Below are positions 42,462-49,460 of a DNA stretch of 49,460 nucleotides, piece by piece. Location: positions 1 to 49,460 of the forward strand of contig DBRJ01000014.1 of the NCBI GenBank assembly GCA_002305915.1. Direction: 5' to 3'. The notes beneath the pieces were generated by a model, which saw only the letters and a list, made by a program, of their open reading frames with translations, did no database searches and was not told the DNA's origin. The position numbers were made by a program, and so were the translations under genes. Position 1 is the stretch's first letter; each line of letters begins with the position of its first letter. Source of the stretch: Pelotomaculum sp. UBA1371 (GTDB taxonomy: Bacteria > Bacillota > Desulfotomaculia > Desulfotomaculales > Pelotomaculaceae).

Positions 42462-43154
42462 ATGTATGAAAAATGGATTGGAGTCCTTTTAAAATGCCAG
42501 TTGTTTAAAGGCATGAACACGGACGAATTGAAAGGTGTATTGTCCTGCTTGAAACCGAAGATGGGCAGCTACGCAAGGAATGAATATGTGACGGTTGTGG
42601 GCGGGAAAATGATCGGCCTGGGAGTTGTTCTTTCCGGTGATGTTGTGGTTAGCAAGGAAAATATTGCAGGCAACAGGGTGATCATAGCAGTTAACGGTCC
42701 CGGGGAGATGTTCGGGGAAATGGCTGCTTTCTCAGGAAATATCGTCTGGCCGGCTACGGTTATGGCGCGGGGAGCCTGCGAGGTGATGTTTCTACCGGCC
42801 GAAAAGATTATCAATAGCTGTGAAAACGCATGTGCAAGTCATAAGATGATGATTTCAAATATGCTTAAAATTATTTCCGACAAGGCACTTGCTCTGCACA
42901 GGAAAGTAGAATACCTGGCCATAAAGAGCATGCGGGGGAAGATCAGCACTTACCTGCTTGAACAATATAAAAGGACGGGCAAAGCTACATTCATAATACC
43001 GCTAAGACGAAACGAACTTGCAGACTTCCTGAATGTTTCACGCCCGTCCCTATCACGCGAGATGAGCAGGTTAATGGAAGAAGGCATTATTGATTATCAC
43101 AGGGCATCAATTAAAATTAAAGACTTAGATTCTTTAAAGAGAATGGCCGAGTAA
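42462..43154 (+). CDS. Crp/Fnr family regulator, HcpR-like
   Basis: A ~230-residue Crp/Fnr protein: an N-terminal cyclic-nucleotide-like effector domain ('GVVLSGDVVVSKENIAGNRVIIAVNGPGEMFGEMAAFSGNIVWPATVMARG'), a dimer helix and a C-terminal winged HTH 'RRNELADFLNVSRPSLSREMSRLMEEGII'. Divergent orientation from the ferredoxin-hcp operon suggests it is the HcpR-type activator of these genes. It lacks an Fnr-type Cys quartet. Start could be ATG 42462 (GGCGGTG upstream) or ATG 42444. Confidence 0.88.
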   Translation: MYEKWIGVLLKCQLFKGMNTDELKGVLSCLKPKMGSYARNEYVTVVGGKMIGLGVVLSGDVVVSKENIAGNRVIIAVNGPGEMFGEMAAFSGNIVWPATVMARGACEVMFLPAEKIINSCENACASHKMMISNMLKIISDKALALHRKVEYLAIKSMRGKISTYLLEQYKRTGKATFIIPLRRNELADFLNVSRPSLSREMSRLMEEGIIDYHRASIKIKDLDSLKRMAE

Positions 43155-43239
43155 ACATGTAATAGGCATAATATTTAGTATTAACAGGTGCGTTAATAAT
43201 GGTTAGTGAAAAGGACCGCAGCGCATTGTTCTCCATAAT

Positions 43240-43674
43240 TTAAATAATGGCATTGATCCCGGTAATCCTGTATTTTTTTTTACCGGCAGGCAGCTCCAGT
43301 TCCACAATACTGCCGGTTTTTTTAAGGAGTAGAGCATTACCCGGCGCTGAAAAGATTGAGACATCACCATGTTTGATTTCATCTGTTGCATTTACCAACC
43401 TGAGCTTTTGACGGACTTGAGTTAATATATCTTCTACTTCTACTTCACAATCAAGGGTCACCAGCGGTAATTTTTTGTCCCATGTATCTTCCCTTTCAAC
43501 AATTCCTAAAAAAAGATCGATTGTCTCAATGTATTTTTCAATAAGCTGGCTTATCCTGGCCCTATCGTTGGGATCGACGTAATATTCGAGAATTAAATCA
43601 CGTTCTTCTTCCAGCTTAACCAAGCTTTCCAGGATACTCTCAAATGCATGTATTGAGATGCTAAGTTTTTTCAT
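43240..43674 (-). CDS. GreA/Rnk C-terminal-domain-like protein 1
   Basis: A 144-residue protein. The first ~70 residues are helical ('AFESILESLVKLEEERDLILEYY') like a GreA coiled coil but shorter and not obviously bearing the two acidic tip residues. The C-terminus 'HGDVSIFSAPGNALLLKKTGSIVELELPAGKKKYRI' matches the GreA/GreB/Rnk C-terminal FKBP-like domain that contacts RNA polymerase. I chose ATG 43674, with GGGAG upstream, over the open frame from 43767. A neighbouring gene encodes a related protein. Confidence 0.75.
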   Translation of the reverse strand: MKKLSISIHAFESILESLVKLEEERDLILEYYVDPNDRARISQLIEKYIETIDLFLGIVEREDTWDKKLPLVTLDCEVEVEDILTQVRQKLRLVNATDEIKHGDVSIFSAPGNALLLKKTGSIVELELPAGKKKYRITGINAII

Positions 43675-43732
43675 CTTAATCTCCCAAATAATATATTTAA
43701 GAGATAATAACAGATAATCAAATAATATAATA

Positions 43733-43765
43733 GGGTATTTCAATGTAATGTCCTGTGAAATACCC
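43733..43765. repeat. perfect 10-bp inverted repeat in front of a GreA-like gene
   Basis: GGGTATTTCA / TGAAATACCC, 13 bases apart, lies about 60 bases upstream of the minus-strand GreA-like start. No T-run follows, so an operator or leader hairpin is as likely as a terminator. The rest of 43675-43923 is AT-rich. Confidence 0.5.
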
Positions 43766-43923
43766 AATCTTTATGCTTAGAGATTATTTTATTATGTTAT
43801 TTAACATTATAACATTATAATAGTTATTTTTAAGACTTGTTATAGTTTCCTGCAGACGTTATCATCATGGTTGCTTCCCGGGTATCTTAGTATAATAAAA
43901 TACTGTAAGTTACTCTTAGACTA

Positions 43924-44337
43924 CTATAAGTCATAATCACCGGCTGCTTCCGGCTGATAAAGAATCTTTTCTACTTTTAATCTAACCAAACCGCCCGGAA
44001 CTTTCCAGTTGACCATATCCCCTTTGCGAAAACCCAGAATTGCTGTTCCCACAGGAGCCAGTACGGATATCTTATTCTCCATCAGATCGGCATCGGCAGG
44101 GTAAACCAGGGTGTAAATCATTTCCTCCCCGGAGTCCAAATCCTTTAATAACACTTTAGAATTCATCGTAATTATATCATGGGGAATTTTTAATGAAGTA
44201 ACTACTTGGGCTCGGTTTAATTCCAGCTCAAGTTCTTTAAGGGATTCCTGATTACCTGATCCAAATTCTTTAGCTTCATTTATAAATTTCTGAAGTCTTT
44301 GTTTGTCTCTTTCTGTGATAAATATTTGCCTGGACAT
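43924..44337 (-). CDS. GreA/Rnk-like transcription regulator 2
   Basis: A 137-residue Rnk/GreA-C-like protein. A short helical N-terminus ('ITERDKQRLQKFINEAKE') is followed by the domain 'MNSKVLLKDLDSGEEMIYTLVYPADADLMENKISVLAPVGTAILGFRKGDMVNWKVPGG'. The Rnk-type 'YTLVYPADAD' and 'SVLAPVGTAILG' blocks are diagnostic. Rnk binds RNA polymerase and competes with GreA-type factors. I chose ATG 44337 with AAAGGTGG 6 bases upstream. It precedes the second GreA-like gene on the same strand. Confidence 0.85.
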   Translation of the reverse strand: MSRQIFITERDKQRLQKFINEAKEFGSGNQESLKELELELNRAQVVTSLKIPHDIITMNSKVLLKDLDSGEEMIYTLVYPADADLMENKISVLAPVGTAILGFRKGDMVNWKVPGGLVRLKVEKILYQPEAAGDYDL

Positions 44338-44527
44338 TTTCATCCACCTTTCATTAGATTTGGAAAGAAATAAAAACATACGGCGACTACGGTAATTTTT
44401 GGTAATCGCCGGTTTTAATATCAAGTTATATAGAAAAATAAAGGAAGGTTTTTTACGTAATTATCTGATAACATGATTATATCTATTATTTAACATTAAG
44501 TAAAGATCGTGGTGATATTAAATAACC

Positions 44528-46174
44528 TTATTTACTCAGGGACCTGAGCAGGTTTAATTCTTTCAAAATAGTTTTATACTCGGTGTCCAGGGTTGAAGTA
44601 TCTTTTTGTTTTGAGGTGCATAGCCGCCCTATTATTTCGCTTAATTTGTTCTCCAACTGTAAAATCTTTATTCTTCGCTGGTCCTGTCCCGACCGTTCAA
44701 AGGAATCCAGACGCTGCAGGTATTCACTGTACTTCCCGGGGTAATGGACAGCTTTCCCATGCTGCAGAACGATGACTTCATCAGCAATTTGTTCGATAAA
44801 TGTCCGGTCATGGGATACGAAAAGGATGGTGCCCCGGTATTCCTTCATGACCTTTTCCAGCGCCTCTAAGGAATAAACATCCAGGTAGTTTGTCGGCTCA
44901 TCCAGCACGATCACGTTATAACTGCCGGCAAAAATTTTTGCAAGAGCAACCTTTACTCTTTCTCCACCGCTTAAAACTTTTACTTTTTTATGAACTTCCT
45001 CCCGCCTGAACATCAATCGCGCCAGAATCAGCCTTACATCGGGCAAGGGGAGGCTGCTGTCCTGCATTACATTTTCAAGAAGTGTTTTATTTTCGTCCAA
45101 AGTGTCGAGATCCTGGTGGAAATAACCGATCCTGGCCCCCCTGGCTGTTTCAATTCCTTTTTCCCCCGTTTCAATCATCTTGAGTAGGGTTGTTTTACCG
45201 CTGCCGTTGTTGCCGATTAAGGCCACCTTTTTTCCTGCGGGTACTTCAAAACTAATCTCCTTAAGTATAACCTTATTTCCAAAAGCTTTACTTACACTTT
45301 TTCCCGTAACAGCAACGCGGCAATAGAGCTGGCGTTGGTCTTTAATATCCATATTGACTTTAATTGGTTTAGCCGGTTTTTCTTTTACCTCCAATTGCTC
45401 TATTCTTGTTCTGATAGCTGCAGCCGCCTTTTCCAACTTGGCCATTTTTTGGCCTGTCTTTCCTTTGTGCAGGCGGGCTTCTGAATTACCCATGCGAGAA
45501 GGTGTTTTCTTCATCGAGCCTGCCTTTTGCTTTTTTTCGATCAAGGCAGCGGTGAGGCGGCGTTTTTCACTGAGATAATGCTCGTATTCAGCAAGCCGCC
45601 TTTTTCCAGCGGCTTCCTTCTGGCGCCTGTACTCGCTGAAATTGCCTGTATAACCAGTCACCAAGCCGTTTTCAATTTCAATAATTCTGGTACACAGGCT
45701 GTCCAGCAGGGCGCGGTCGTGGGAAACTAATACCAGCGCTCCTTTGAAGTTCTTCAACTCTTCTTCCAATAATTGAATTCCCGCCAGGTCAAGGTTGCAG
45801 GTGGGTTCGTCCGCAAAAATGAGCGGGCACTGGTCACTTAGGGCCCGGGCGATTTTTAAACGTGTCCTTTCTCCACCACTCATGGTTTTGTGGTCGAGAT
45901 CAGGGACACCAAACCTTTTTTCCATAATACGTTCCACCGGATGGGTTTCGGTATCCTCAAGCTGGTGGATAAAAGCGTACCTGCTGTAGCGGCGGACCGT
46001 ACCTTCAGAAGGAGAGTCTATCCCTGCCAGTATATTTAAGAGTGTAGTCTTGCCGCAACCGTTGGCGCCCACTACACCAATCCGTTCACCTTGATATATT
46101 TTCAAACTGTCGATCCTGAAAAGAATCCTGTCTCCATATAGTTTTTTTATTTTGTCTGCTTCTAGCAAAAGCAT
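44528..46174 (-). CDS. ABC-F ATPase, antibiotic-resistance type
   Basis: A 548-residue soluble protein with two ATPase cassettes and no membrane segment. First cassette: Walker A 'GANGCGKTT', signature 'MSGGERTRLKIARAL', Walker B 'LIFADEPTCNLD'. A long Lys/Arg-rich linker (residues ~175-270) contains the tRNA/P-site-reaching helices. Second cassette: 'GNNGSGKTT', 'LSGGERVKVALAKIF', 'VIVLDEPTNYLD', then a coiled-coil tail. Architecture and the attenuator-like leader match Vga/Lsa/VmlR-type ribosome-protection proteins against lincosamide, streptogramin or pleuromutilin drugs. Phenotype is inferred. ATG 46174 has AAGGAGGG upstream. Confidence 0.88.
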   Translation of the reverse strand: MLLLEADKIKKLYGDRILFRIDSLKIYQGERIGVVGANGCGKTTLLNILAGIDSPSEGTVRRYSRYAFIHQLEDTETHPVERIMEKRFGVPDLDHKTMSGGERTRLKIARALSDQCPLIFADEPTCNLDLAGIQLLEEELKNFKGALVLVSHDRALLDSLCTRIIEIENGLVTGYTGNFSEYRRQKEAAGKRRLAEYEHYLSEKRRLTAALIEKKQKAGSMKKTPSRMGNSEARLHKGKTGQKMAKLEKAAAAIRTRIEQLEVKEKPAKPIKVNMDIKDQRQLYCRVAVTGKSVSKAFGNKVILKEISFEVPAGKKVALIGNNGSGKTTLLKMIETGEKGIETARGARIGYFHQDLDTLDENKTLLENVMQDSSLPLPDVRLILARLMFRREEVHKKVKVLSGGERVKVALAKIFAGSYNVIVLDEPTNYLDVYSLEALEKVMKEYRGTILFVSHDRTFIEQIADEVIVLQHGKAVHYPGKYSEYLQRLDSFERSGQDQRRIKILQLENKLSEIIGRLCTSKQKDTSTLDTEYKTILKELNLLRSLSK

Positions 46175-46209
46175 AAAAAAACCCTCCTTAAGCTGGAGAG
46201 AGGATGGTT
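46174..46209 (-). promoter_or_regulatory. RBS-sequestering/terminator hairpin of the ABC-F gene
   Basis: On the minus strand AACCATCCT pairs with AGGAGGGTT (8 of 9 bp) around a 12-base loop, followed by TTTT and the start codon. The 3' arm contains the ribosome binding site, so the hairpin can act as terminator and translational block. Confidence 0.65.
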
Positions 46210-46306
46210 TATGCATTCTTGACGAAGCTTGCCCGCTTACCCGAAAGACAAGAGGTGGAAAAGTAACTCTCGTCCTTGCTGTTCCCTGTATTTTGGGAGA
46301 ATGCAA

Positions 46307-46407
46307 AAATGATGCACAATTGCCATGCGGGCATCCCTATCCTGCTCGTTTAAATCTAACAAAGTAAATTTAATTAAATATCAAGCAGGACTAGAAGCGC
46401 ATCATTT
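46307..46407 (-). promoter_or_regulatory. attenuator leader of the ABC-F gene
   Basis: The uORF start region (46399-46407) is perfectly complementary over 9 bases to 46307-46315. AGCAGGA/TCCTGCT arms at 46384-46390 and 46340-46346 form another stem. Further complementary pairs (TGCATTCT and GCCCGC types) lie downstream, giving several exclusive folds. Drug-stalled ribosomes on the uORF would free the ABC-F ribosome site. Confidence 0.55.
46391..46405 (-). CDS. 3-4-codon leader peptide (M)MRF of the ABC-F gene
   Basis: A tiny frame ATG-ATG-CGC-TTC-TAG with AAAGGAG 3 bases before the first and 6 bases before the second ATG. Short uORFs with drug-stalled ribosomes control many ABC-F and erm genes. 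It is about 50 bases after the promoter and 217 before the ABC-F start. Confidence 0.5.
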   Translation of the reverse strand: MMRF

Positions 46408-46442
46408 ACTCCTTTCAGTTTCTTAATAGTTGTTTTGCAAAT

Positions 46443-46470
46443 AGTGTATCATCTTTTAAAAAAAAGTCAA
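46443..46470 (-). promoter_or_regulatory. promoter of the ABC-F gene
   Basis: On the minus strand TTGACT, 16 bases, TACACT. It lies about 270 bases upstream of the start codon, giving a long leader RNA. Confidence 0.65.
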
Positions 46471-46585
46471 TGGTTATAAAAATACGGTGGTTTATGAGTG
46501 AGTAGGTATTGCTGGACATTGAAAGTAGTATCCTTTATTCTTTAGGGCATACTAGACTATTATAGTGATGAAGGAAGTTGATAAA

Positions 46586-48658
46586 ATGACTAACAATAAT
46601 GTTGTACCCAATAGATTGATCAACGAAAAATCGCCTTATCTACTACAGCACGCACATAACCCAGTGGACTGGTATCCCTGGGGAGAAGAAGCCTTCGAAA
46701 AGGCAAAGGCTGAAGACAAGCCGATATTCTTGTCAATAGGCTATTCCACCTGCCACTGGTGCCATGTAATGGAAAGGGAATCCTTCGAAGACGGAGAAGT
46801 GGCGGCAATTCTTAATGATGGGTATGTTTCAGTCAAGGTTGATCGGGAGGAACGCCCGGATCTCGACCATATCTATATGAATGCCTGTCAGGCCATGACC
46901 GGACAGGGGGGCTGGCCTCTGACCGTTTTGCTGACCCCGGAGAAAAAACCTTTTTATGCCGGGACCTATTTCCCCAAAAACAGTAAATGGGGAATGCCCG
47001 GCCTGGTGGATATTTTAACCCAGGTCAGCCAAAAATGGGAACAGGAACGGGACAGGGTGCTGGAGGCCGGCGAAGAGGTTCTTGAAGTTCTAAAAACAGG
47101 GTTTGGCTCGGGCTCCCGGACAGTTCTGGACAGGGATGCACTGAACAGAACCTATAAACAGCTGCGGGACAGGTTTGACCATGAATACGGCGGCTTCGGC
47201 GCCGCGCCCAAGTTTCCAACCCCCCACAATCTGATGTTCCTCCTGCGCTACTGGAAGAGAAGCGGTAAAAAAGAAGCCCTGGCCATGGTGGAAAAGACAC
47301 TGCAAGCTATGTACAACGGGGGCCTTTACGACCATATCGGATATGGGTTCTCCCGCTACTCTACCGACCGGAAGTGGCTTGTGCCTCATTTCGAAAAGAT
47401 GCTTTACGATAACGCGCTTCTGGCTCTGGCTTACCTCGAGGCGTACCAGGTTACAGGCATGGATTTTTATGCCCGTGTCGCAAAAGAAGTGTTCAGCTAT
47501 GTCCTTAGAGATATGACCTCGCCGGAGGGAGGGTTTTATTCGGCCGAGGACGCAGATTCCGAAGGTGTGGAAGGGAAGTTTTATGTCTGGACACCCCTGG
47601 AAGTCCGGGAAATCCTCGGTGAAGACGGCGGAGAGGTTTTCTGCCGCTATTATGACATTACCCACGAAGGAAATTTTGAGGGTAAGAGCATTCCCAACTT
47701 AATTCATAAAAGGGTTGAAAATGAAGAGTTTGCATCCAGCGGGGAATCCGGAGAATTCTTTGCTCAGCTTGATGATCTCCGGGAAAGACTGTTTAAGGCC
47801 AGGGAGAACAGGGTACATCCCCATAAGGACGATAAAATCCTGACCTCCTGGAACGGTTTAATGATTGCTGCTCTGGCCAGGGCCGGGTCCGTGCTGGAAG
47901 AAACCCGTTATACGGAGGCGGCGGAGCGTGCGGTTGCTCTTATTTTCAGCAAATTGAGGCGTGAAGACGGCAGGCTCTTGGCCAGATACAGGGACGGGGA
48001 GGCGGCTTTTCCCGCCTATCTGGATGATTACGCCTTTGTTACCTGGGGCCTGCTGGAGCTGTACGAGGCTACCTTCGCACCAAGGTATTTGAGGGATGCC
48101 CTCGAACTGACCCACCAGGCCCTTGAACTTTTCTGGGACCAGGAAAACGGCGGATTTTTCTTTTACGGGGAAGACGCCGAGCAGCTGATCATACGGCCCA
48201 AGGAAATCTATGACGGAGCGCTCCCTTCCGGCAATTCCGTAATGCTGCTGAATCTTTTGCGCCTTGCCCGCCTGACCGGCGACGGGGCGCTGTCGGACAA
48301 GGCGGAAAGACAGGTGAGGACCTTTGCCGGCGAGGTCGCAGATAACCCCCAGGCCTGTTCATTTTTTATGAGTGGACTGGATTTTTACCTGGGACCCACC
48401 AGAGAGGTTGTAATTGCAGGCAAGTCCGGGGATGCCCTGGTTGAAAGCATGCTCAAGGCTGTCCGGCATCGTTTTATGCCGGAAACTGTAATTGCTTTCA
48501 ACCCTGATGATGGCGCCGGGACAGATTTGGAAAAATTGGCGCCTTTTCTGAAAGAACAGCGAGCAATAAATGGCAAGACAACGGCTTATGTCTGTCAGAA
48601 CTACGCCTGTCAGGCGCCGATCACCGACTATCAACAATTCATCGACACCCTCAATTGA
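46586..48658 (+). CDS. DUF255 thioredoxin-domain protein (YyaL/SSP411 family)
   Basis: A 690-residue cytoplasmic protein. Residues 1-~165 form the DUF255 thioredoxin-like domain, with the conserved 'NRLINEKSPYLLQHAHNPVDWYPWGEEAF' and redox motif 'STCHWCHVM'. The rest is an (alpha/alpha)6-barrel-like domain similar to glycosidase/epimerase folds ('PHFEKMLYDNALLA', 'YSAEDADSEGVEGKFYVW', 'LTSWNGLMIAALA'). Family function is unknown. ATG 46586 with AAGGAAG upstream; an in-frame ATG at 46565 is weaker. Confidence 0.93.
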   Translation: MTNNNVVPNRLINEKSPYLLQHAHNPVDWYPWGEEAFEKAKAEDKPIFLSIGYSTCHWCHVMERESFEDGEVAAILNDGYVSVKVDREERPDLDHIYMNACQAMTGQGGWPLTVLLTPEKKPFYAGTYFPKNSKWGMPGLVDILTQVSQKWEQERDRVLEAGEEVLEVLKTGFGSGSRTVLDRDALNRTYKQLRDRFDHEYGGFGAAPKFPTPHNLMFLLRYWKRSGKKEALAMVEKTLQAMYNGGLYDHIGYGFSRYSTDRKWLVPHFEKMLYDNALLALAYLEAYQVTGMDFYARVAKEVFSYVLRDMTSPEGGFYSAEDADSEGVEGKFYVWTPLEVREILGEDGGEVFCRYYDITHEGNFEGKSIPNLIHKRVENEEFASSGESGEFFAQLDDLRERLFKARENRVHPHKDDKILTSWNGLMIAALARAGSVLEETRYTEAAERAVALIFSKLRREDGRLLARYRDGEAAFPAYLDDYAFVTWGLLELYEATFAPRYLRDALELTHQALELFWDQENGGFFFYGEDAEQLIIRPKEIYDGALPSGNSVMLLNLLRLARLTGDGALSDKAERQVRTFAGEVADNPQACSFFMSGLDFYLGPTREVVIAGKSGDALVESMLKAVRHRFMPETVIAFNPDDGAGTDLEKLAPFLKEQRAINGKTTAYVCQNYACQAPITDYQQFIDTLN

Positions 48659-48962
48659 ACCGGCCTGACCTGAAAAGCTATTGCAATTTAGGATTCGCGT
48701 TGTCTACTTAAGCTGCATCCCTTGCGCCGGTGGGAAAACCTGATTGATTTAATTGAAACAATTCTCGCTTGATCAGGTAGAAGAAGGCGGGTGTATTCCG
48801 CCTTCTTCTACCTGTACGCTGAATATATAGCTTTAGGTTTACTAATGGTATTGTTCAATCAACAGCTTAGACATCCGTGCCGCTGACGAGGCACCAGCAG
48901 TATGGAAATTCAATTTTCAGAGTAGGGTAATGCTAAATTAATCTTAAAAAAGAAATGTTTAT
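48659..48962. other. intergenic region between convergent genes
   Basis: It holds the strong 17-bp hairpin described separately. The rest is unremarkable AT-rich sequence and no gene was found. Confidence 0.5.
48774..48814. terminator. 17-bp perfect hairpin
   Basis: CAGGTAGAAGAAGGCGG pairs perfectly with its complement around a 7-base loop, between convergent DUF255 and aminomutase genes. There is no T-run on either side, so it may block read-through or protect 3' ends. Confidence 0.65.
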
Positions 48963-49460
48963 TCAGGCATCGCTGTGCGGTCCGTTCGGGTACTTGATTA
49001 CACGGTGTTCCCATGTCCTGAGGGAAATGTATTCTTCGTCCCTGTCCAGGATGTACTGAGGCAGGACTGGAGTTTTACCGTACCCGTTGGGGGTATTGAT
49101 AATATAGGACGGAACCGCCAGACCAGAGGTGTAACCGCGCAGCTTTTCCATGATTTTTATGCCGTCATCAACACTTGTGATAAAATGACCGGTGCCTTTT
49201 ACCTGTTTGGCGTGAAAAATATAGTAAGGACGAACCCGGATTTTCAGCAGTTCGTGGTTTAATTTTTTCATAATTGAAGGCGTGTTGTTAATTCCTTTCA
49301 GCAGGACGGCCTGATTGCCCAGAACCACACCGGCGTTAACCAGCATTTCACAGGCAAGGGCGGCATCACGGGTAATCTCGCGGGGATGGTTAAATTGTGT
49401 ATTAATATATAACGGTGGATGCTTCTTTAATATGGAGCAGAGGTCACGGGTAATTCTTTG
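48963..49460 (-). CDS. KamA-family radical SAM aminomutase, C-terminal part (likely glutamate 2,3-aminomutase)
   Basis: The frame is open to the right window edge; 165 residues of the C-terminus are visible. Marks are 'INTQFNHPREIT', 'LGNQAVLLKGINNTPSIMKKL', 'IRVRPYYIFHAK' and the PLP-lysine motif 'TPNGYGK'. In lysine 2,3-aminomutase the substrate-amine contacts are two Asp, in 'QCD' and 'VDAPGGGGK'. Here those positions are Lys ('FHAK') and Asn ('INTPNGYGK'), the pair reported for clostridial glutamate 2,3-aminomutase. It would make beta-glutamate, an osmolyte. The radical SAM Cys motif is outside the window. Confidence 0.85.
   Translation of the reverse strand, partial: QRITRDLCSILKKHPPLYINTQFNHPREITRDAALACEMLVNAGVVLGNQAVLLKGINNTPSIMKKLNHELLKIRVRPYYIFHAKQVKGTGHFITSVDDGIKIMEKLRGYTSGLAVPSYIINTPNGYGKTPVLPQYILDRDEEYISLRTWEHRVIKYPNGPHSDA

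Noticed and set aside
47090..47665. 191-codon minus-strand frame
   Set aside because: Antisense within the DUF255 gene, no ribosome site or recognised motif.
1..49460. CRISPR array, tRNA/rRNA or insertion sequence
   Set aside because: No regularly spaced repeats, no cloverleaf with TTCGA arm, and no transposase motif were found by eye.

Overview
The window looks like a chromosomal segment of an anaerobic, endospore-forming Firmicute of the class Clostridia, probably a Peptococcaceae-type organism (Desulfotomaculum/Pelotomaculum-like). I infer this from SpoVT, a rubrerythrin, hybrid cluster protein with a partner ferredoxin and Crp/Fnr regulator, two Fe/Mn superoxide dismutase homologues, a KamA-type radical SAM aminomutase, and strong AGGAGG-type ribosome binding sites with frequent TTG and GTG starts. 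No rRNA, tRNA, CRISPR array, integrase or insertion sequence was seen. The genus is inference.

Layout. 1-2.1 kb: the end of an ABC-2 drug-type exporter operon and a TetR regulator. 2.4-3.7 kb: cinA, with a C-terminal deamidase domain that has lost its catalytic residues. 3.9-7.7 kb (minus): a thiamine-precursor operon with a TPP riboswitch and terminator, a thiamine-binding MTH1187/YkoF-like protein, a ThiX/Y/Z-like ABC transporter and thiamine pyrophosphokinase. 7.9-8.7 kb: a PspC-like remnant and a cupin. 9.0-15.0 kb (minus): a peptide/nickel-type ABC transporter with both ATPases fused in one chain, ending in an FmdE-family zinc protein. 15.7-17.6 kb: a receiver-like unknown, a Sir2 deacetylase and a zinc-ribbon protein. 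18.1-20.7 kb (plus): an amino-acid ABC transporter with a circularly permuted binding protein and an ATPase carrying an RsbW/GHKL-like C-terminal domain. 21.0-24.9 kb (minus): a NitT/TauT-type ABC transporter with a sodium:solute symporter.

25.3-33.9 kb holds mostly single genes: DUF763, rubrerythrin, a Cys-cluster protein, a 428-residue coiled-coil unknown, TauE/SafE and MFS transporters, TIGR04076, an FmdB-like zinc ribbon, a YgjP-type metallopeptidase and an SRAP (YedK/HMCES) protein. 34.0-37.8 kb: a MASE3 histidine kinase and its OmpR-type regulator, then a divergent and a canonical SOD. 38-39.9 kb: a cold-shock protein, spoVT and a small CBM25-like protein. 40.0-43.2 kb: hcp and its ferredoxin, divergent from a Crp/Fnr regulator. 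43.2-46.5 kb (minus): two GreA/Rnk-like proteins and an ABC-F ATPase behind an attenuator-like leader. 46.6-48.7 kb: a DUF255 thioredoxin-domain protein. 49-49.5 kb: the C-terminus of a KamA-family aminomutase whose substrate-site residues suggest glutamate 2,3-aminomutase.

Common themes are oxygen and nitrosative stress defence in an anaerobe, five ABC importer or exporter systems, and RNA-level control by a TPP riboswitch and an ABC-F leader. The least ordinary items are the amino-acid transporter with the GHKL-like ATPase tail, the ABC-F leader with its 3-4 codon uORF, and the transporter-FmdE operon.
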